Translations under genes and position numbers: made by a program
Notes under the pieces: model-generated
Told to the model about the DNA's origin: nothing
Seen by the model: only the letters and a program-made list of their open reading frames with translations
Database searches by the model: none
In this document: piece after piece, positions 8,229 through 16,851 of the stretch
Numbering within the stretch: position 1 is the first letter of the stretch
Layout of the letters: each line of letters begins with the position of its first letter
Source: Gemmatimonadota bacterium
GTDB lineage: Bacteria > Gemmatimonadota > Gemmatimonadetes > Longimicrobiales > Gaopeijiaceae
Length of the DNA: 49,064 bases
Reading direction: 5' to 3'
NCBI GenBank assembly: GCA_028874905.1
Contig: JAPPGZ010000034.1
Span: 1-49,064, forward strand

Positions 8229-8282
8229 GTCCGTCGGCGGACTCGGGATTCGGCCAGCCGTGACCCGGGACAGCAGGTCCGA

Positions 8283-9494
8283 TTGAGCACGCCGCGGCAC
8301 GACGCCGGCGATTCGGACCCGCGCCGCTGGAGTATGCTCGCTCTGGTCGGCGTTGCCGAACTGCTGGGCATGTCCCTCTGGTTCACGGCCACGGCCGTGT
8401 CGGAGGACCTGGGCGCGCAGTGGAGTCTCTCGCCGGGCCAGATCGGATGGCTGGCCACCAGCGTGAACCTGGGGTTCGTGGCTGGGACGGCCGTGGCCGC
8501 CGTTCTGAATCTTGCCGACATCGTGTCCTCGCGCGTCTACTTCGCCGCCGCCGCGATTCTGGCCGCTCTGGCCAACGCGGCGGTGGTGCTGGCTGCGGGA
8601 TTCGGCCAGGCGGTGGTGCTGCGCTTCGCGACCGGGTTTCTCCTCGCGGGCGTATATCCCCCCGCGATGAAGATGGCGGCCACGTGGTTTCGCTCGGCGC
8701 GCGGACTGGCGATCGGCACCATCGTGGGTGCGCTGACCGTCGGAAAGGCCACACCGTACCTGCTCAAGGCCGTTCCGTCGGCCGGTCCGGAGCAGGTGGT
8801 GCTCCGGGCGTCGATCGGTGCCCTGCTGGGGGCGGCCATGGTGGCGCTGTTCTATCGTGACGGCCCGTTCGCCTTCGCCCGCCGTCCCTTTTCCTGGGGC
8901 CTCGTGCGCACGGTGCTGGGCCACCGCGAGACACGGCTGGCCACGGGCGGCTACCTGGGGCACATGTGGGAACTGTACGCGATGTGGGCTTGGGTTCCGG
9001 TGTTTCTGGCGGCGTCGAGCGAGGCCGCCGGCGCCGGCCACGACTGGGTGGAGCTCGCCAGCTTCGGGGCCCTGGCCGCAGGTGGCCTGGGGTGCGTGCT
9101 GGGTGGCTGGGCGGCGGACCGGATCGGGCGGGAGCGGCTTGTGATCCAGTGTATGGCCGCGAGCGGAGTGTGTTGTGTCGCGATCGGGTTCCTCTTCGGC
9201 AAGGCGTTCGTACTGGTCGCTGCGGCCACGCTCGCGTGGGGCTTCTTCGTGGTGGCGGACTCGGCCCAGTTCAGCGCGCTGGTTACCGAGGTCGCCCCCC
9301 GCGGTGCGGCGGGGACTGCCCTGACGCTCCAGACCTGCCTTGGTTTCCTGCTTGCGGCGGCCACAATCCAGGCCGTGCCCGTGGTGGCCGGAATTACGGG
9401 CTGGGCCTGGGCCTTCGCTTTCCTCGCGTTCGGGCCCGCGGCGGGGATCGTCGCGATCAGGCGCTTTCGGCGGCTGCGCGCCGGCGGCGGATGA
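8283..9494 (+). CDS. MFS transporter
   Basis: Protein of 403 residues with about twelve hydrophobic segments, normal for the major facilitator superfamily. The start is TTG 8283 (MSTPRHDAGDSD); the first membrane helix begins near residue 17 (MLALVGVAELLGMSLWFTAT). The FTATAVSEDLGAQW and GQIGWLATSVNLGFVAGT stretches resemble the nitrate/sugar-like MFS group with a conserved N-terminal W/F-rich helix. The cytoplasmic loop motif is GGWAADRIGRERL in the second half. It is 54 bases downstream of the sigma-like gene in the same direction and may be its cotranscribed target, which is inference only. Its last 38 bases overlap the 3' end of the convergent YkvI-like gene. Substrate unknown. Confidence 0.85.
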   Translation: MSTPRHDAGDSDPRRWSMLALVGVAELLGMSLWFTATAVSEDLGAQWSLSPGQIGWLATSVNLGFVAGTAVAAVLNLADIVSSRVYFAAAAILAALANAAVVLAAGFGQAVVLRFATGFLLAGVYPPAMKMAATWFRSARGLAIGTIVGALTVGKATPYLLKAVPSAGPEQVVLRASIGALLGAAMVALFYRDGPFAFARRPFSWGLVRTVLGHRETRLATGGYLGHMWELYAMWAWVPVFLAASSEAAGAGHDWVELASFGALAAGGLGCVLGGWAADRIGRERLVIQCMAASGVCCVAIGFLFGKAFVLVAAATLAWGFFVVADSAQFSALVTEVAPRGAAGTALTLQTCLGFLLAAATIQAVPVVAGITGWAWAFAFLAFGPAAGIVAIRRFRRLRAGGG

Positions 9495-10560
9495 GGACCA
9501 CGCCCCAGGTCAGCACCGGGGCGACGAATACCGCGAGGTAGCCATAGGTAATCCAGCCGTAGCCCTGGGCAATCAGCGTTTCGAGGCCCAGTTGGGCGAT
9601 CAGCGCGCCAAGGCCCAGCATTCCCAGCGCGGCGACGACACGCGTTCGCGGCGACAGTTGCCGGTCCCGCTCCTCGTATGTCTGGGCGATCCGTTCGTTG
9701 ACGGCGTGGATCATCCCGGCACCGGTCTCGACGAGCGTTCCGAAGAGCATCACCTGGAAGGCGATCTGGAAGCCTCGCGAGCCCAGCATCTCCAGCATGT
9801 AGTTGACCGGAACGGTCGCCGTCACGATTTGCGGGTATTCGCCGGCGATCGCCACGAAGAAGAGCAGGGCGGGGGTCATCGCGATCGGCCCGGTGAGCAG
9901 ACCGGCGATCAGCGTGTCCCTGCGGCTCTTGTGGTGGCGAATCGTGATGAGGACTGCGGGAAGGACGGCCAGGTTGTATCCCGCGTACTCGAGGCCGCCC
10001 CGGATCCAGCTCGCCTCCGCGACGCCGGCGGCGAAGGAGGCGTGGATCGCGGGGCCGAAGTTGCGCAGGCACAGGATGAAGAAGATGAGGTAGACCAGGT
10101 ACAGCACCCCCGACCATCCGGCGAAGGCACGCTCGATGACGCGGTTTCCGCCGAAGACCAGGAAGCCGACGAGCGTCAGGATGCCGATGGCGCCCGCGAG
10201 GTAGGGCAGTCCGAAAGTCTCCTCCATGATCGATCCGGCGGCCGCGGCGATCACCGCCAGGACGATCATCATGAGCGCCAGGTAGAGGATCTCGAACGCG
10301 ATCCAGTATGGACCCAGCAGCCGCTGGAAGAAGCTTCGGTAATCGAAGGCGCGGAAGACGCGCGCGAACTCATAGCTCACGACGCACACCGCGCTCCAGA
10401 CGGTGGTGGCCAGGGCCATGGCCAGAAGCCCGCCCAGCGGACCGTGCGAAAGAAAGAACTCGGCCAACTCGCGGCCGGTGCCGTATCCGCCGGCGATCAC
10501 GACCGACTGGAACATGAAGCCGGGAAGCAGATAGCGGCGCAGGACGCTCAAGGTGGTCAC
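9457..10560 (-). CDS. YkvI-like APC/LeuT-fold membrane transporter
   Basis: Protein of 367 residues, about ten membrane helices, GTG start at 10560 (MTTLSVLRRYLLPGFMFQSV). The N-terminal motif GFMFQSVVIAGGYGTGRELA has the broken first helix (GGGYATGRE type) typical of the YkvI/COG3949 group of the APC superfamily. NYMLEMLGSRGFQIAFQVML and TGAGMIHAVNERIA are further family-like stretches. It starts 27 bases after the binding-protein/permease gene and is the last gene of the dehydratase-ABC operon, suggesting a role in moving the same substrate or its product. Members have no well-established substrate. The 3' end overlaps the convergent MFS gene by 38 bases, so the two mRNAs are complementary there. 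Confidence 0.8.
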   Translation of the reverse strand: MTTLSVLRRYLLPGFMFQSVVIAGGYGTGRELAEFFLSHGPLGGLLAMALATTVWSAVCVVSYEFARVFRAFDYRSFFQRLLGPYWIAFEILYLALMMIVLAVIAAAAGSIMEETFGLPYLAGAIGILTLVGFLVFGGNRVIERAFAGWSGVLYLVYLIFFILCLRNFGPAIHASFAAGVAEASWIRGGLEYAGYNLAVLPAVLITIRHHKSRRDTLIAGLLTGPIAMTPALLFFVAIAGEYPQIVTATVPVNYMLEMLGSRGFQIAFQVMLFGTLVETGAGMIHAVNERIAQTYEERDRQLSPRTRVVAALGMLGLGALIAQLGLETLIAQGYGWITYGYLAVFVAPVLTWGVVLIRRRRAAAESA

Positions 10561-10587
10561 CTCCGCTGGTTGGAGTCGGCGGTCAAG

Positions 10588-12189
10588 CTAGGACCTCAGG
10601 CCGGAGGGCGCTACCAGCGACTCCGCGCGGGCCAGGCCCCAGTCCACGAAGATGGCGAGGATCGCCGCTGGCACGGCACCCGACAGGATCATCACCGGAT
10701 CCGAGAGCGCCAGCCCGGCGACGATTGGGTCGCCGAGCCCACCGGCGCCGATGAAGGCGGCCAGCGTGGCGGTCCCGACGTTGATGACGGCCGCCGTGCG
10801 GATACCGGCCATGATCACGGGGGCCGCCAGGGGCATCCGTATGCGGGTAAGCAGCTGCACCTCGGTCATTCCCAGCGCTCGGCCCGCCGAGACCGCGTCG
10901 GGCGCGGCTTCGACGATGCCCGTGTAGGTGTTGCGGATGATCGGCAGCAGTGAATAGAGAAAGAGCGCCACGACCGCCGGCGCCGCGCCGATCCCGAACA
11001 CGGGGATCATGAAGGCGAGGAGCGCGATCCCCGGGATGGTCTGCAGCAGGCCCGCCGCGCGAATGACGCCCTCGGCGATCGAACGCCGCCTCTCGAGCGC
11101 GACTCCCGCGGGCAGCGCCGCCAGAATGGCCGCGCCCAGCGAAGCAAGGACCAGCAGGAGGTGGCGGCCGATCTGCCTGGCAAGCTCCGTGCGCTCGGTC
11201 CACATGTATGCGGGCAGTGCGAGCAGAACGCTTCGGTCAGCGTTGTGCACCGGCACGCCCCCGACATCCCCGGCATCCTCCCGCACCCCCTCCGCCAGCC
11301 CGATGTCTACCAGGAGCCGGGCGGCCGCTTCCCCGACAGGCGCGCCATCGACCTCGATGCGCTCGTTCGCGCGCCGCACGGCCTCGACATCGATCCGGCC
11401 GGCCATGCGCGCCAGAGCGAGGACGGCCTCCGGGCGATCGTCGTAGAAGGCACGGCCTACGAGCGGAGCGGCGTCGTAGGGCGGGAAGAAGCGGCGGTCG
11501 TCGGCCAATACGGTGAGATCGTAGCGGGAGACCGCGCCATCCGTCGAGTAGGCGTCGATCACGTCGACCGCCCCCTCGGCGAGTGCCTGGTACTTGACCG
11601 CCTGCAGCAGACTGCGCGTTTCCCGGAATTCGATCCCGTACGCGGCGGTGAGCCCGTCAAGTCCATCAGCGCGCCCCATGAAATCCGGGGAGAAGCCGCC
11701 GGCCAACCCAGGCGCCGCTTCGGCCAGCCCGGTCAACGTCCGCAGGTTGAGGGAATCCGCGGCTGCTCTGCGCATGGCGATCGCGTATGTGTTCTCAAAG
11801 CCCAGCGGGGGCAGCCAGCGCACTCCCCAGCGCTCCAGGAACGCGTCGCTGACCCTGCGGAACACCTCTGCCGAGCTTCCGGCCGCCGTTTCTCCGAGGA
11901 TTGCCGCAAGCCCGGTGCCGGTGTATTCGGGGTAGACATCCACGTCACCGCGCAAGAGGGCCTGGAACACCAGTTCGGTGGACGCAAAACCCGGTCGCCG
12001 GTCGACTGCATATCCATGCGACTCGAGGACCTGCGCGAAGGCCTCGGCCAGGAGGTAGCTTTCGGCGAAAGGTTTGGAAGCGACGACGATCGGTGCGGTC
12101 TGCGCGCCCGCACCGCCCGCCGTGGCCAGCAGCGCCCATATCGCGCAAACCGGCAGCACCACGCCCGCCCGACGCCGGCGCCCGGTCAC
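10588..12189 (-). CDS. Osmoprotectant-type ABC binding protein-permease fusion
   Basis: Protein of 533 residues from GTG 12189, whose GTGA overlaps the stop of the ATPase gene. A signal peptide (residues 1-29, ending GGAGA) is followed by a periplasmic binding domain of the OpuCC/OsmF/ProX class at about 32-300: IVVASKPFAESYLLAEAFAQ, then GFASTELVFQALLRGDVDVY, then PEYTGTGL. From about residue 321 there is a ProW/OpuCB-type permease with five to six helices and the EAA-loop stretch SAGRALGMTEVQLLTRIRMP that docks to the ATPase. The product should be an importer of quaternary amines or related compatible solutes. The binding domain precedes the permease; in the fusions I know (OpuABC of Lactococcus, ProWX of Helicobacter) the permease comes first. 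The exact ligand is unknown. Confidence 0.88.
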   Translation of the reverse strand: MTGRRRRAGVVLPVCAIWALLATAGGAGAQTAPIVVASKPFAESYLLAEAFAQVLESHGYAVDRRPGFASTELVFQALLRGDVDVYPEYTGTGLAAILGETAAGSSAEVFRRVSDAFLERWGVRWLPPLGFENTYAIAMRRAAADSLNLRTLTGLAEAAPGLAGGFSPDFMGRADGLDGLTAAYGIEFRETRSLLQAVKYQALAEGAVDVIDAYSTDGAVSRYDLTVLADDRRFFPPYDAAPLVGRAFYDDRPEAVLALARMAGRIDVEAVRRANERIEVDGAPVGEAAARLLVDIGLAEGVREDAGDVGGVPVHNADRSVLLALPAYMWTERTELARQIGRHLLLVLASLGAAILAALPAGVALERRRSIAEGVIRAAGLLQTIPGIALLAFMIPVFGIGAAPAVVALFLYSLLPIIRNTYTGIVEAAPDAVSAGRALGMTEVQLLTRIRMPLAAPVIMAGIRTAAVINVGTATLAAFIGAGGLGDPIVAGLALSDPVMILSGAVPAAILAIFVDWGLARAESLVAPSGLRS

Positions 12190-12914
12190 TGCGCGACTCC
12201 GGATTTCTCGAGCAGCTCGGCCGCGTAGCCCGTCGCGTTCCGCACGATGTCGCCCGCGGCCGACTCCATGACGATTTCGCCCGCGCGCATCACGGCGACT
12301 CGCGTCGCCACGCGCAGCGCCTCGCGCAGGTCGTGCGTGACGAAGACCGCGGTTACGCCGGCGGATTCGCGCAGCGCGGCAAACGACTGCTGCGCTTCGT
12401 TGCGGGTAATCGCGTCGAGGGCCCCGAAGGGCTCGTCCATCAGCAGTATGTCGGGATCGGCCGCCATCGCCCGGGCGATGGCTACGCGCTGCCGCTGACC
12501 ACCCGACAGTTCGCGGGGATACCTGCCCGCAAAGACCGCCGGGTCCAGCCCGACGGCGTGCAGTGCATCCCGCCCGCGCTCCGCCGGGTCGTTGTGGCCA
12601 AGAAGCGCGGGGACCAGCCCGGCGTTGTCCAGGCACGTCCAGTGCGGAATCAGTCCGCCGTCCTGCTGCACGTACCCGATGGAACGCCTCAATCGCACCG
12701 GATCCACGGCGTCGACCGCCCGGCCGCGAACCGTGACATGACCGCCGTCCAGCTCCGTCAGGCGATTGATGGTCCGCAGGAGTGTGGTCTTCCCGGACCC
12801 GCTCTCGCCGACCAGGGCCAGGCAGGCGCCTCGGTCCACTCCTAGCGTCACGTGGTCCAGCGCCAGCACGTCGCCGTACCGCTTGACCGCGCGCTCGATA
12901 CGGATCAGGGCCAC
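12186..12914 (-). CDS. Osmoprotectant/glycine-betaine-type ABC ATPase
   Basis: Protein of 242 residues. Walker A GESGSGKTT, Q-loop SIGYVQQDGGLIPHWT, signature LSGGQRQRVAIARA, Walker B ILLMDEPFGALD, and switch histidine VFVTHDLREAL. The Q-loop phrase followed by IPHWT, and DEPFGALD, fit the OpuCA/ProV group, but the C-terminal CBS pair that senses ionic strength in those proteins is absent: the chain ends soon after the ATPase core. The start overlaps the upstream dehydratase gene by 10 bases and the end overlaps the fusion gene by 4, so all three are cotranscribed and coupled. It energises the downstream binding-protein/permease fusion. Confidence 0.9.
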   Translation of the reverse strand: MALIRIERAVKRYGDVLALDHVTLGVDRGACLALVGESGSGKTTLLRTINRLTELDGGHVTVRGRAVDAVDPVRLRRSIGYVQQDGGLIPHWTCLDNAGLVPALLGHNDPAERGRDALHAVGLDPAVFAGRYPRELSGGQRQRVAIARAMAADPDILLMDEPFGALDAITRNEAQQSFAALRESAGVTAVFVTHDLREALRVATRVAVMRAGEIVMESAAGDIVRNATGYAAELLEKSGVAQ

Positions 12915-13900
12915 GCTGCCCCCTCTCGCAAGGCCCGTACGAGCAGGTCGTCGTCCACGTTGCCGCCGGTGATCAACGCGACGAGAGACCGACCGCGCTC
13001 AACCGTCACGCGCCCGTACATCAGCGCGGCCACCGCCGCCGCTCCGGAGGGTTCGACCACCAGCTTGGCACGGTTCAGAAGCAGGCGCATGGCGGAGAGA
13101 ATCTCGGCATCGGAGACCAGCACCACGTCCTCGGCGAACTCAGCGACGTATCGATAGTTCAACTTGCCGGCCATGGGGGGGGCCAGCCCGTCGGCGATCG
13201 TGTCCGTGGCGTCCAGACGGGCAGCGCGCCCCAGATCGATACTCCGGCGCATCGAGGGAGCTCCCTCGGGCTCCACACCGATGATCCGCACCCCCGCCCC
13301 GTGTCGCGCCACCCGCCCCGAGGCGGCCAGTGCTCCGGCGATCCCCGCGATCTGCCCCCCGCCGCCCACCGGCACCACGAGGGTCTTGCCACCGGGAAGG
13401 TCCTCGTCGATCTCGAGACCGGTGGAGCCGTGCCCGGCAATCACGGCCGCCGAGTCGAACGGGTGCAGGAATGTCAGCCCGTCGTGCATGGACCTGCGCC
13501 GTGCCTCGCGGAAGGCGTCGGCCGCCGTCCCGTGCATCACGACCTCGGCACCATAGCCGCGTGTCGCCGCCACCTTGGTGCGCGACGCCCCCTCCGGCAT
13601 CACCACGACGGCACGGGTGGCGGTGCGCCCGGCCGCCCACGCGACGGCCTGCGCGTGATTCCCGGCCGAGATGGTCACCACCCCGCGCCCCCGCTCGCCG
13701 TCGCTGAGGCATGCGATCGAGTTGAGCGCGCCCCGCACCTTGAACGAGCCCGTCCTCTGCAGGTTCTCGCACTTCAACCAGACGGGCGCGCCGATCCTGT
13801 CGCCCAGCGTGCGAAACGACAAAAGCGGCGTGCGGTGGAGCACCGGGGCCACGCGTTGTCTGGCGTTTTCGAAGTCTTTCCGGTCAAGCCAGACCTTCAT
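12905..13900 (-). CDS. Threonine/serine dehydratase-like PLP enzyme (TdcB/EutB type)
   Basis: Protein of 331 residues from ATG 13900, preceded by GGGAGA about seven bases upstream; an open frame continues upstream but lacks homology. Fold-type II PLP enzyme: Schiff-base lysine near residue 54 in TGSFKVRGA, the SAGNHAQAVAWAA loop, the phosphate-binding PVGGGGQIAG near 178-186 and a final GGNVDDD. There is no C-terminal ACT regulatory domain, so it is the short catabolic type. Threonine dehydratase (2-oxobutyrate formation), serine/hydroxyaspartate dehydratase or racemase, and the hydroxyectoine enzyme EutB share this architecture. Linkage to an osmoprotectant-type importer makes a solute-catabolic role worth considering, but other eut/doe genes are absent here. 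First gene of a four-gene leftward operon. Confidence 0.85.
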   Translation of the reverse strand: MKVWLDRKDFENARQRVAPVLHRTPLLSFRTLGDRIGAPVWLKCENLQRTGSFKVRGALNSIACLSDGERGRGVVTISAGNHAQAVAWAAGRTATRAVVVMPEGASRTKVAATRGYGAEVVMHGTAADAFREARRRSMHDGLTFLHPFDSAAVIAGHGSTGLEIDEDLPGGKTLVVPVGGGGQIAGIAGALAASGRVARHGAGVRIIGVEPEGAPSMRRSIDLGRAARLDATDTIADGLAPPMAGKLNYRYVAEFAEDVVLVSDAEILSAMRLLLNRAKLVVEPSGAAAVAALMYGRVTVERGRSLVALITGGNVDDDLLVRALREGAAWP

Positions 13901-13962
13901 GCGCTGTCTCCCGGGTTCGAGCGCCATCCGCGTTTGTCTTTGCCTCCGCAAGTTCGTAGTTT

Positions 13963-14006
13963 GGGCCAGGCAACGCCTCGGGCCAAGGCAGCCAATCGGG
14001 CCAGGC
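13963..14006. repeat. Three iterated GGGCCA(A)GGC motifs in a divergent promoter region
   Basis: GGGCCAGGC occurs at 13963-13971 and 13998-14006, with GGGCCAAGGC at 13980-13989 between them, giving a period of 17-18 bases. A perfect 12-bp palindrome, GGCGGATCCGCC, follows at 14022-14033. The cluster lies in the 166-base gap between the leftward dehydratase operon and the rightward TonB receptor, so it could be a binding array or part of a structured leader. No known riboswitch consensus is recognised. Confidence 0.4.
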
Positions 14007-14066
14007 GACAGAATGCCGGGTGGCGGATCCGCCGCATGCGACCCCGAACACGAGGATTGATCCCCC

Positions 14067-16811
14067 ATGAGAATCCGATCAAGGTTGGAAGGTCTCGTTT
14101 TTGTCGCATTTGCCGTTTTGGTCATTGCTGCGGTTTTCGTTCCGGCAGGTGCCCAGGCTCAACAGGGCACGATCACCGGCCAGGTGACGGATGCCGAAAC
14201 GGGCGCGCCCGTTTCGGACGCGGCGGTCGAGGCGCTGGGTGCTGCCGGACCGGTCGCCAGCAACGCGGAAGGCCGGTTCAGCCTGGCGGTCGCGGCGGGG
14301 ACGCACTCTGTTGTGGTGACCGTGATCGGCTACGAGACCACGCGGCTGGACGGCATCCAGGTCGATGCCGGGGGAACCGCGAACGTGGACATCTCGATCC
14401 GCTCCCAGGCGCTGTTGCTGAACCCCGTGGTCGTGACGGCCTCGCGCCGCCAGGAGAAGGCGCTCGACGCACCCGCCTCGATCGCAACGGTCTCCGAGGC
14501 CGACGTGGCGAGGATCGCGGCGGTCACGGTGGCCGAGCATGTCAAGACGCTTCCGGGGGTGGACGCGGTCCAGACGGGCATCGCTCAGGGAACGCTGGTG
14601 GCCCGCGGCTTCAACAACGTCTTTTCCGGCACGCTGCTCACGATCATCGACAACCGGTACGCGCGCGTTCCGTCGCTGAGATTCAACGCGTACCAGATGC
14701 TTCCGACAACCGACCTGGACATCGACCGGATCGAATTCTCGCTGGGCCCCGGGGCCGCGCTCTACGGACCCAACGCCTCGAACGGCGTGATGCACATCAT
14801 CACGTCCTCGCCGATCGACCGGCAGGGTACGACGATCTCGCTGGCCGGCGGCGAGCGCTCGGTGTTCCACGGCCAGTTTCGCACGTCCCACTCCCCCTCC
14901 GAGAGCTTCGGATTGAAGATCTCCGGCCAGTATCAGCGCGGAACCGACTGGGAATACGACGACCTCGGAGAGGCGCAGGCCCGCATGGCCGGATGCAGCA
15001 TCTGCACCCGGAACTACGACTCGGAGCGCTACTCCGCCGACGCCCGCCTGGACTTCCGGTTCGCCGGCGACGGGTCCTTCATCGTCAACGGCGGTACCAG
15101 CGTCCTGGCCAGTGGCGTGGACATGACCGGCATCGGGGCCTTTCAGGTGAAGAACTGGGCGTACAACTTCGCGCAGGCCCGCCTGTCGAAGGGTCGGCTT
15201 TTCGCCCAGGCCTTCCTCAACATGACCGATTCCGGGGGCGATCCCAACGCGCCGGCCCAGGACGGCACCTTCGGCCTTCGCACCGGCGCTGCGGTCGTGG
15301 ACCAGTCACGCACAATGGCGGCGCAGTTCCAGTACGGCTTCGACATCGGGTCCTGGCAGAGCTTCACGTACGGCGTGGACTGGCAGCGGACCGACCCGCG
15401 CACCGGCGGCACGATCTTCGGGCGCAACGAGAACGACGACATGATCTCCGAAGTCGGCACCTACCTGCACTCGGAGACGTCGCTCGGCGACCGGATCGAC
15501 CTGGTCACGGCCATTCGCCTGGACGATCACAACCGCCTGACGGACGTCAACATCTCTCCGCGCGCCGCGCTCGTGTTCCGGCCCGCGGACGACCAGAACT
15601 TCCGCTTCACCTACAACCGGGCCTTCGCGACCCCGACCACCACCAACCTCTTCCTGGACATCATCGCCGCGCAGATTCCCCTCTCCCCGCTACCCATTGC
15701 GTACAACATCCGCGCGCTTGGCGTGCCCTCCGGCGGCTTCACCTTCAGCGCCCAGTGCCCAGGCGGGCTCATGTCCTACTGCATGCGCTCGCCCTTCGCG
15801 CCGGGCCAGCCGCTTCCGGCGAACGCCGCGGCGCTGTGGGCAGGACTCCTCGATATGCTGCCCGCGATCCTCCCGGCCAATTTCGTGCCTTTCGCCGATC
15901 TCCTGAAGAATCTCCTGCAGAGTCCCGGTGCGCTGCCGGGTGATCCCGCCATCGGCACGGTGCTCCGCCGGCTGAACCAGGCGGCCATCGATCCCGCGGA
16001 CGCGTTCCCGCTGGACAACTCGCCGGTTGAGAGCATCGCCGATCTCACCTCGACCATCAACAACACCTACGAGGTCGGATACAAGGGCCTGATCAACGAC
16101 CGCGTGCTGCTGTCCGCCGACGTGTACTTCAGCCGCGTGGAGAACTTCGTCGGCCCACTCCGCGTCGTGACCCCGAACGTCTTCTTCGACCCCGAGAGCA
16201 CCACGGCTTTCGTCGTTCATCGCCTGGCGCCGCTCATCCAGGCCGGTTTGGTGACCCTGGAGCAGCTCAAGCCGATCGTCGAGGGGGTCGCTCAGCTCCC
16301 TCTGGGCACCATCGTGCCGGACCAGGTCGATGCGCCCGATCTGCTGGTGACCTATCGCAACTTCGGCGAGGTCGACTTCTGGGGAGCGGATCTTTCCGCG
16401 CAGATCCTGGCCTCGGACCGCCTGAGGATCAGCGCCAGCTACTCGTTCCAGAGCGACGAGTGCTTCGACTTCAATCAGGACGGGGGCTGCACCACTTCGG
16501 ACGATATCGCGCTGAACGCCCCGAGCCACAAGGGGTCCGTCGGATTCGTCTTCGACGACCAGACTTCCGGGTTCTCCTTCGGCGGACGGATGCGGATGAC
16601 CACGGCGTTTCCGATGAACTCGGGCGTCTACATCGGGAATGTGGACGGGTACAGCGTCCTGGACGCCTCGATCGGTTACCGGCTTCCCTTCCAGCCCGGC
16701 ACGCATGTTTCGCTGACGGCCAACAACCTGCTGAACAACCTGCACCAGGAGTTCGTGGGGGCGCCGGAGATCGGCAGAATGCTGCTGGCGCGGGTCAGGT
16801 ACGACTTCTGA
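14067..16811 (+). CDS. TonB-dependent outer-membrane receptor with carboxypeptidase-regulatory-like domain
   Basis: Protein of 914 residues. Signal peptide 1-31 (ends GAQAQQG), then a beta-sandwich CarboxypepD_reg-like domain at about 34-115 (GTITGQVTDAETGAPVSDAA), then the plug, with a possible TonB-box region before VVTASRRQEKALDAPASIA, LKTLPGV-like VKTLPGVDAVQTG, and GPGAALYGPNASNGVMHIIT. The rest is a 22-strand barrel ending in aromatic F (VRYDF), the usual outer-membrane insertion signal. Around residues 545-640 is a long Pro/Leu-rich extracellular insertion with a cysteine pair (AQCPGGLMSYCM); another pair occurs in CSIC. GAGG about 11 bases before ATG is the likely ribosome site. Ligand unknown; it imports a large or scarce solute. 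argR follows after 40 bases, so cotranscription is possible. Confidence 0.9.
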   Translation: MRIRSRLEGLVFVAFAVLVIAAVFVPAGAQAQQGTITGQVTDAETGAPVSDAAVEALGAAGPVASNAEGRFSLAVAAGTHSVVVTVIGYETTRLDGIQVDAGGTANVDISIRSQALLLNPVVVTASRRQEKALDAPASIATVSEADVARIAAVTVAEHVKTLPGVDAVQTGIAQGTLVARGFNNVFSGTLLTIIDNRYARVPSLRFNAYQMLPTTDLDIDRIEFSLGPGAALYGPNASNGVMHIITSSPIDRQGTTISLAGGERSVFHGQFRTSHSPSESFGLKISGQYQRGTDWEYDDLGEAQARMAGCSICTRNYDSERYSADARLDFRFAGDGSFIVNGGTSVLASGVDMTGIGAFQVKNWAYNFAQARLSKGRLFAQAFLNMTDSGGDPNAPAQDGTFGLRTGAAVVDQSRTMAAQFQYGFDIGSWQSFTYGVDWQRTDPRTGGTIFGRNENDDMISEVGTYLHSETSLGDRIDLVTAIRLDDHNRLTDVNISPRAALVFRPADDQNFRFTYNRAFATPTTTNLFLDIIAAQIPLSPLPIAYNIRALGVPSGGFTFSAQCPGGLMSYCMRSPFAPGQPLPANAAALWAGLLDMLPAILPANFVPFADLLKNLLQSPGALPGDPAIGTVLRRLNQAAIDPADAFPLDNSPVESIADLTSTINNTYEVGYKGLINDRVLLSADVYFSRVENFVGPLRVVTPNVFFDPESTTAFVVHRLAPLIQAGLVTLEQLKPIVEGVAQLPLGTIVPDQVDAPDLLVTYRNFGEVDFWGADLSAQILASDRLRISASYSFQSDECFDFNQDGGCTTSDDIALNAPSHKGSVGFVFDDQTSGFSFGGRMRMTTAFPMNSGVYIGNVDGYSVLDASIGYRLPFQPGTHVSLTANNLLNNLHQEFVGAPEIGRMLLARVRYDF

Positions 16812-16851
16812 CGACGAGGCGGCCCTGGGACCGCGGCGGTCGCCCGCTACC

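Noticed and set aside
14022..14033. GGCGGATCCGCC palindrome as a terminator
   Set aside because: It lies just upstream of a gene start, not after a gene end, has no loop and no T-run; kept only as part of the control-region observation.
13901..14066. Cobalamin or other riboswitch before the TonB receptor
   Set aside because: The leader has GC-rich repeats and a palindrome but none of the conserved B12-box or other riboswitch core sequence I know.
13301..15943. An 880-codon plus-strand frame across the dehydratase and TonB receptor genes
   Set aside because: It crosses two genes on opposite strands and its translation is compositionally biased with no domain; both real genes have strong motif evidence.
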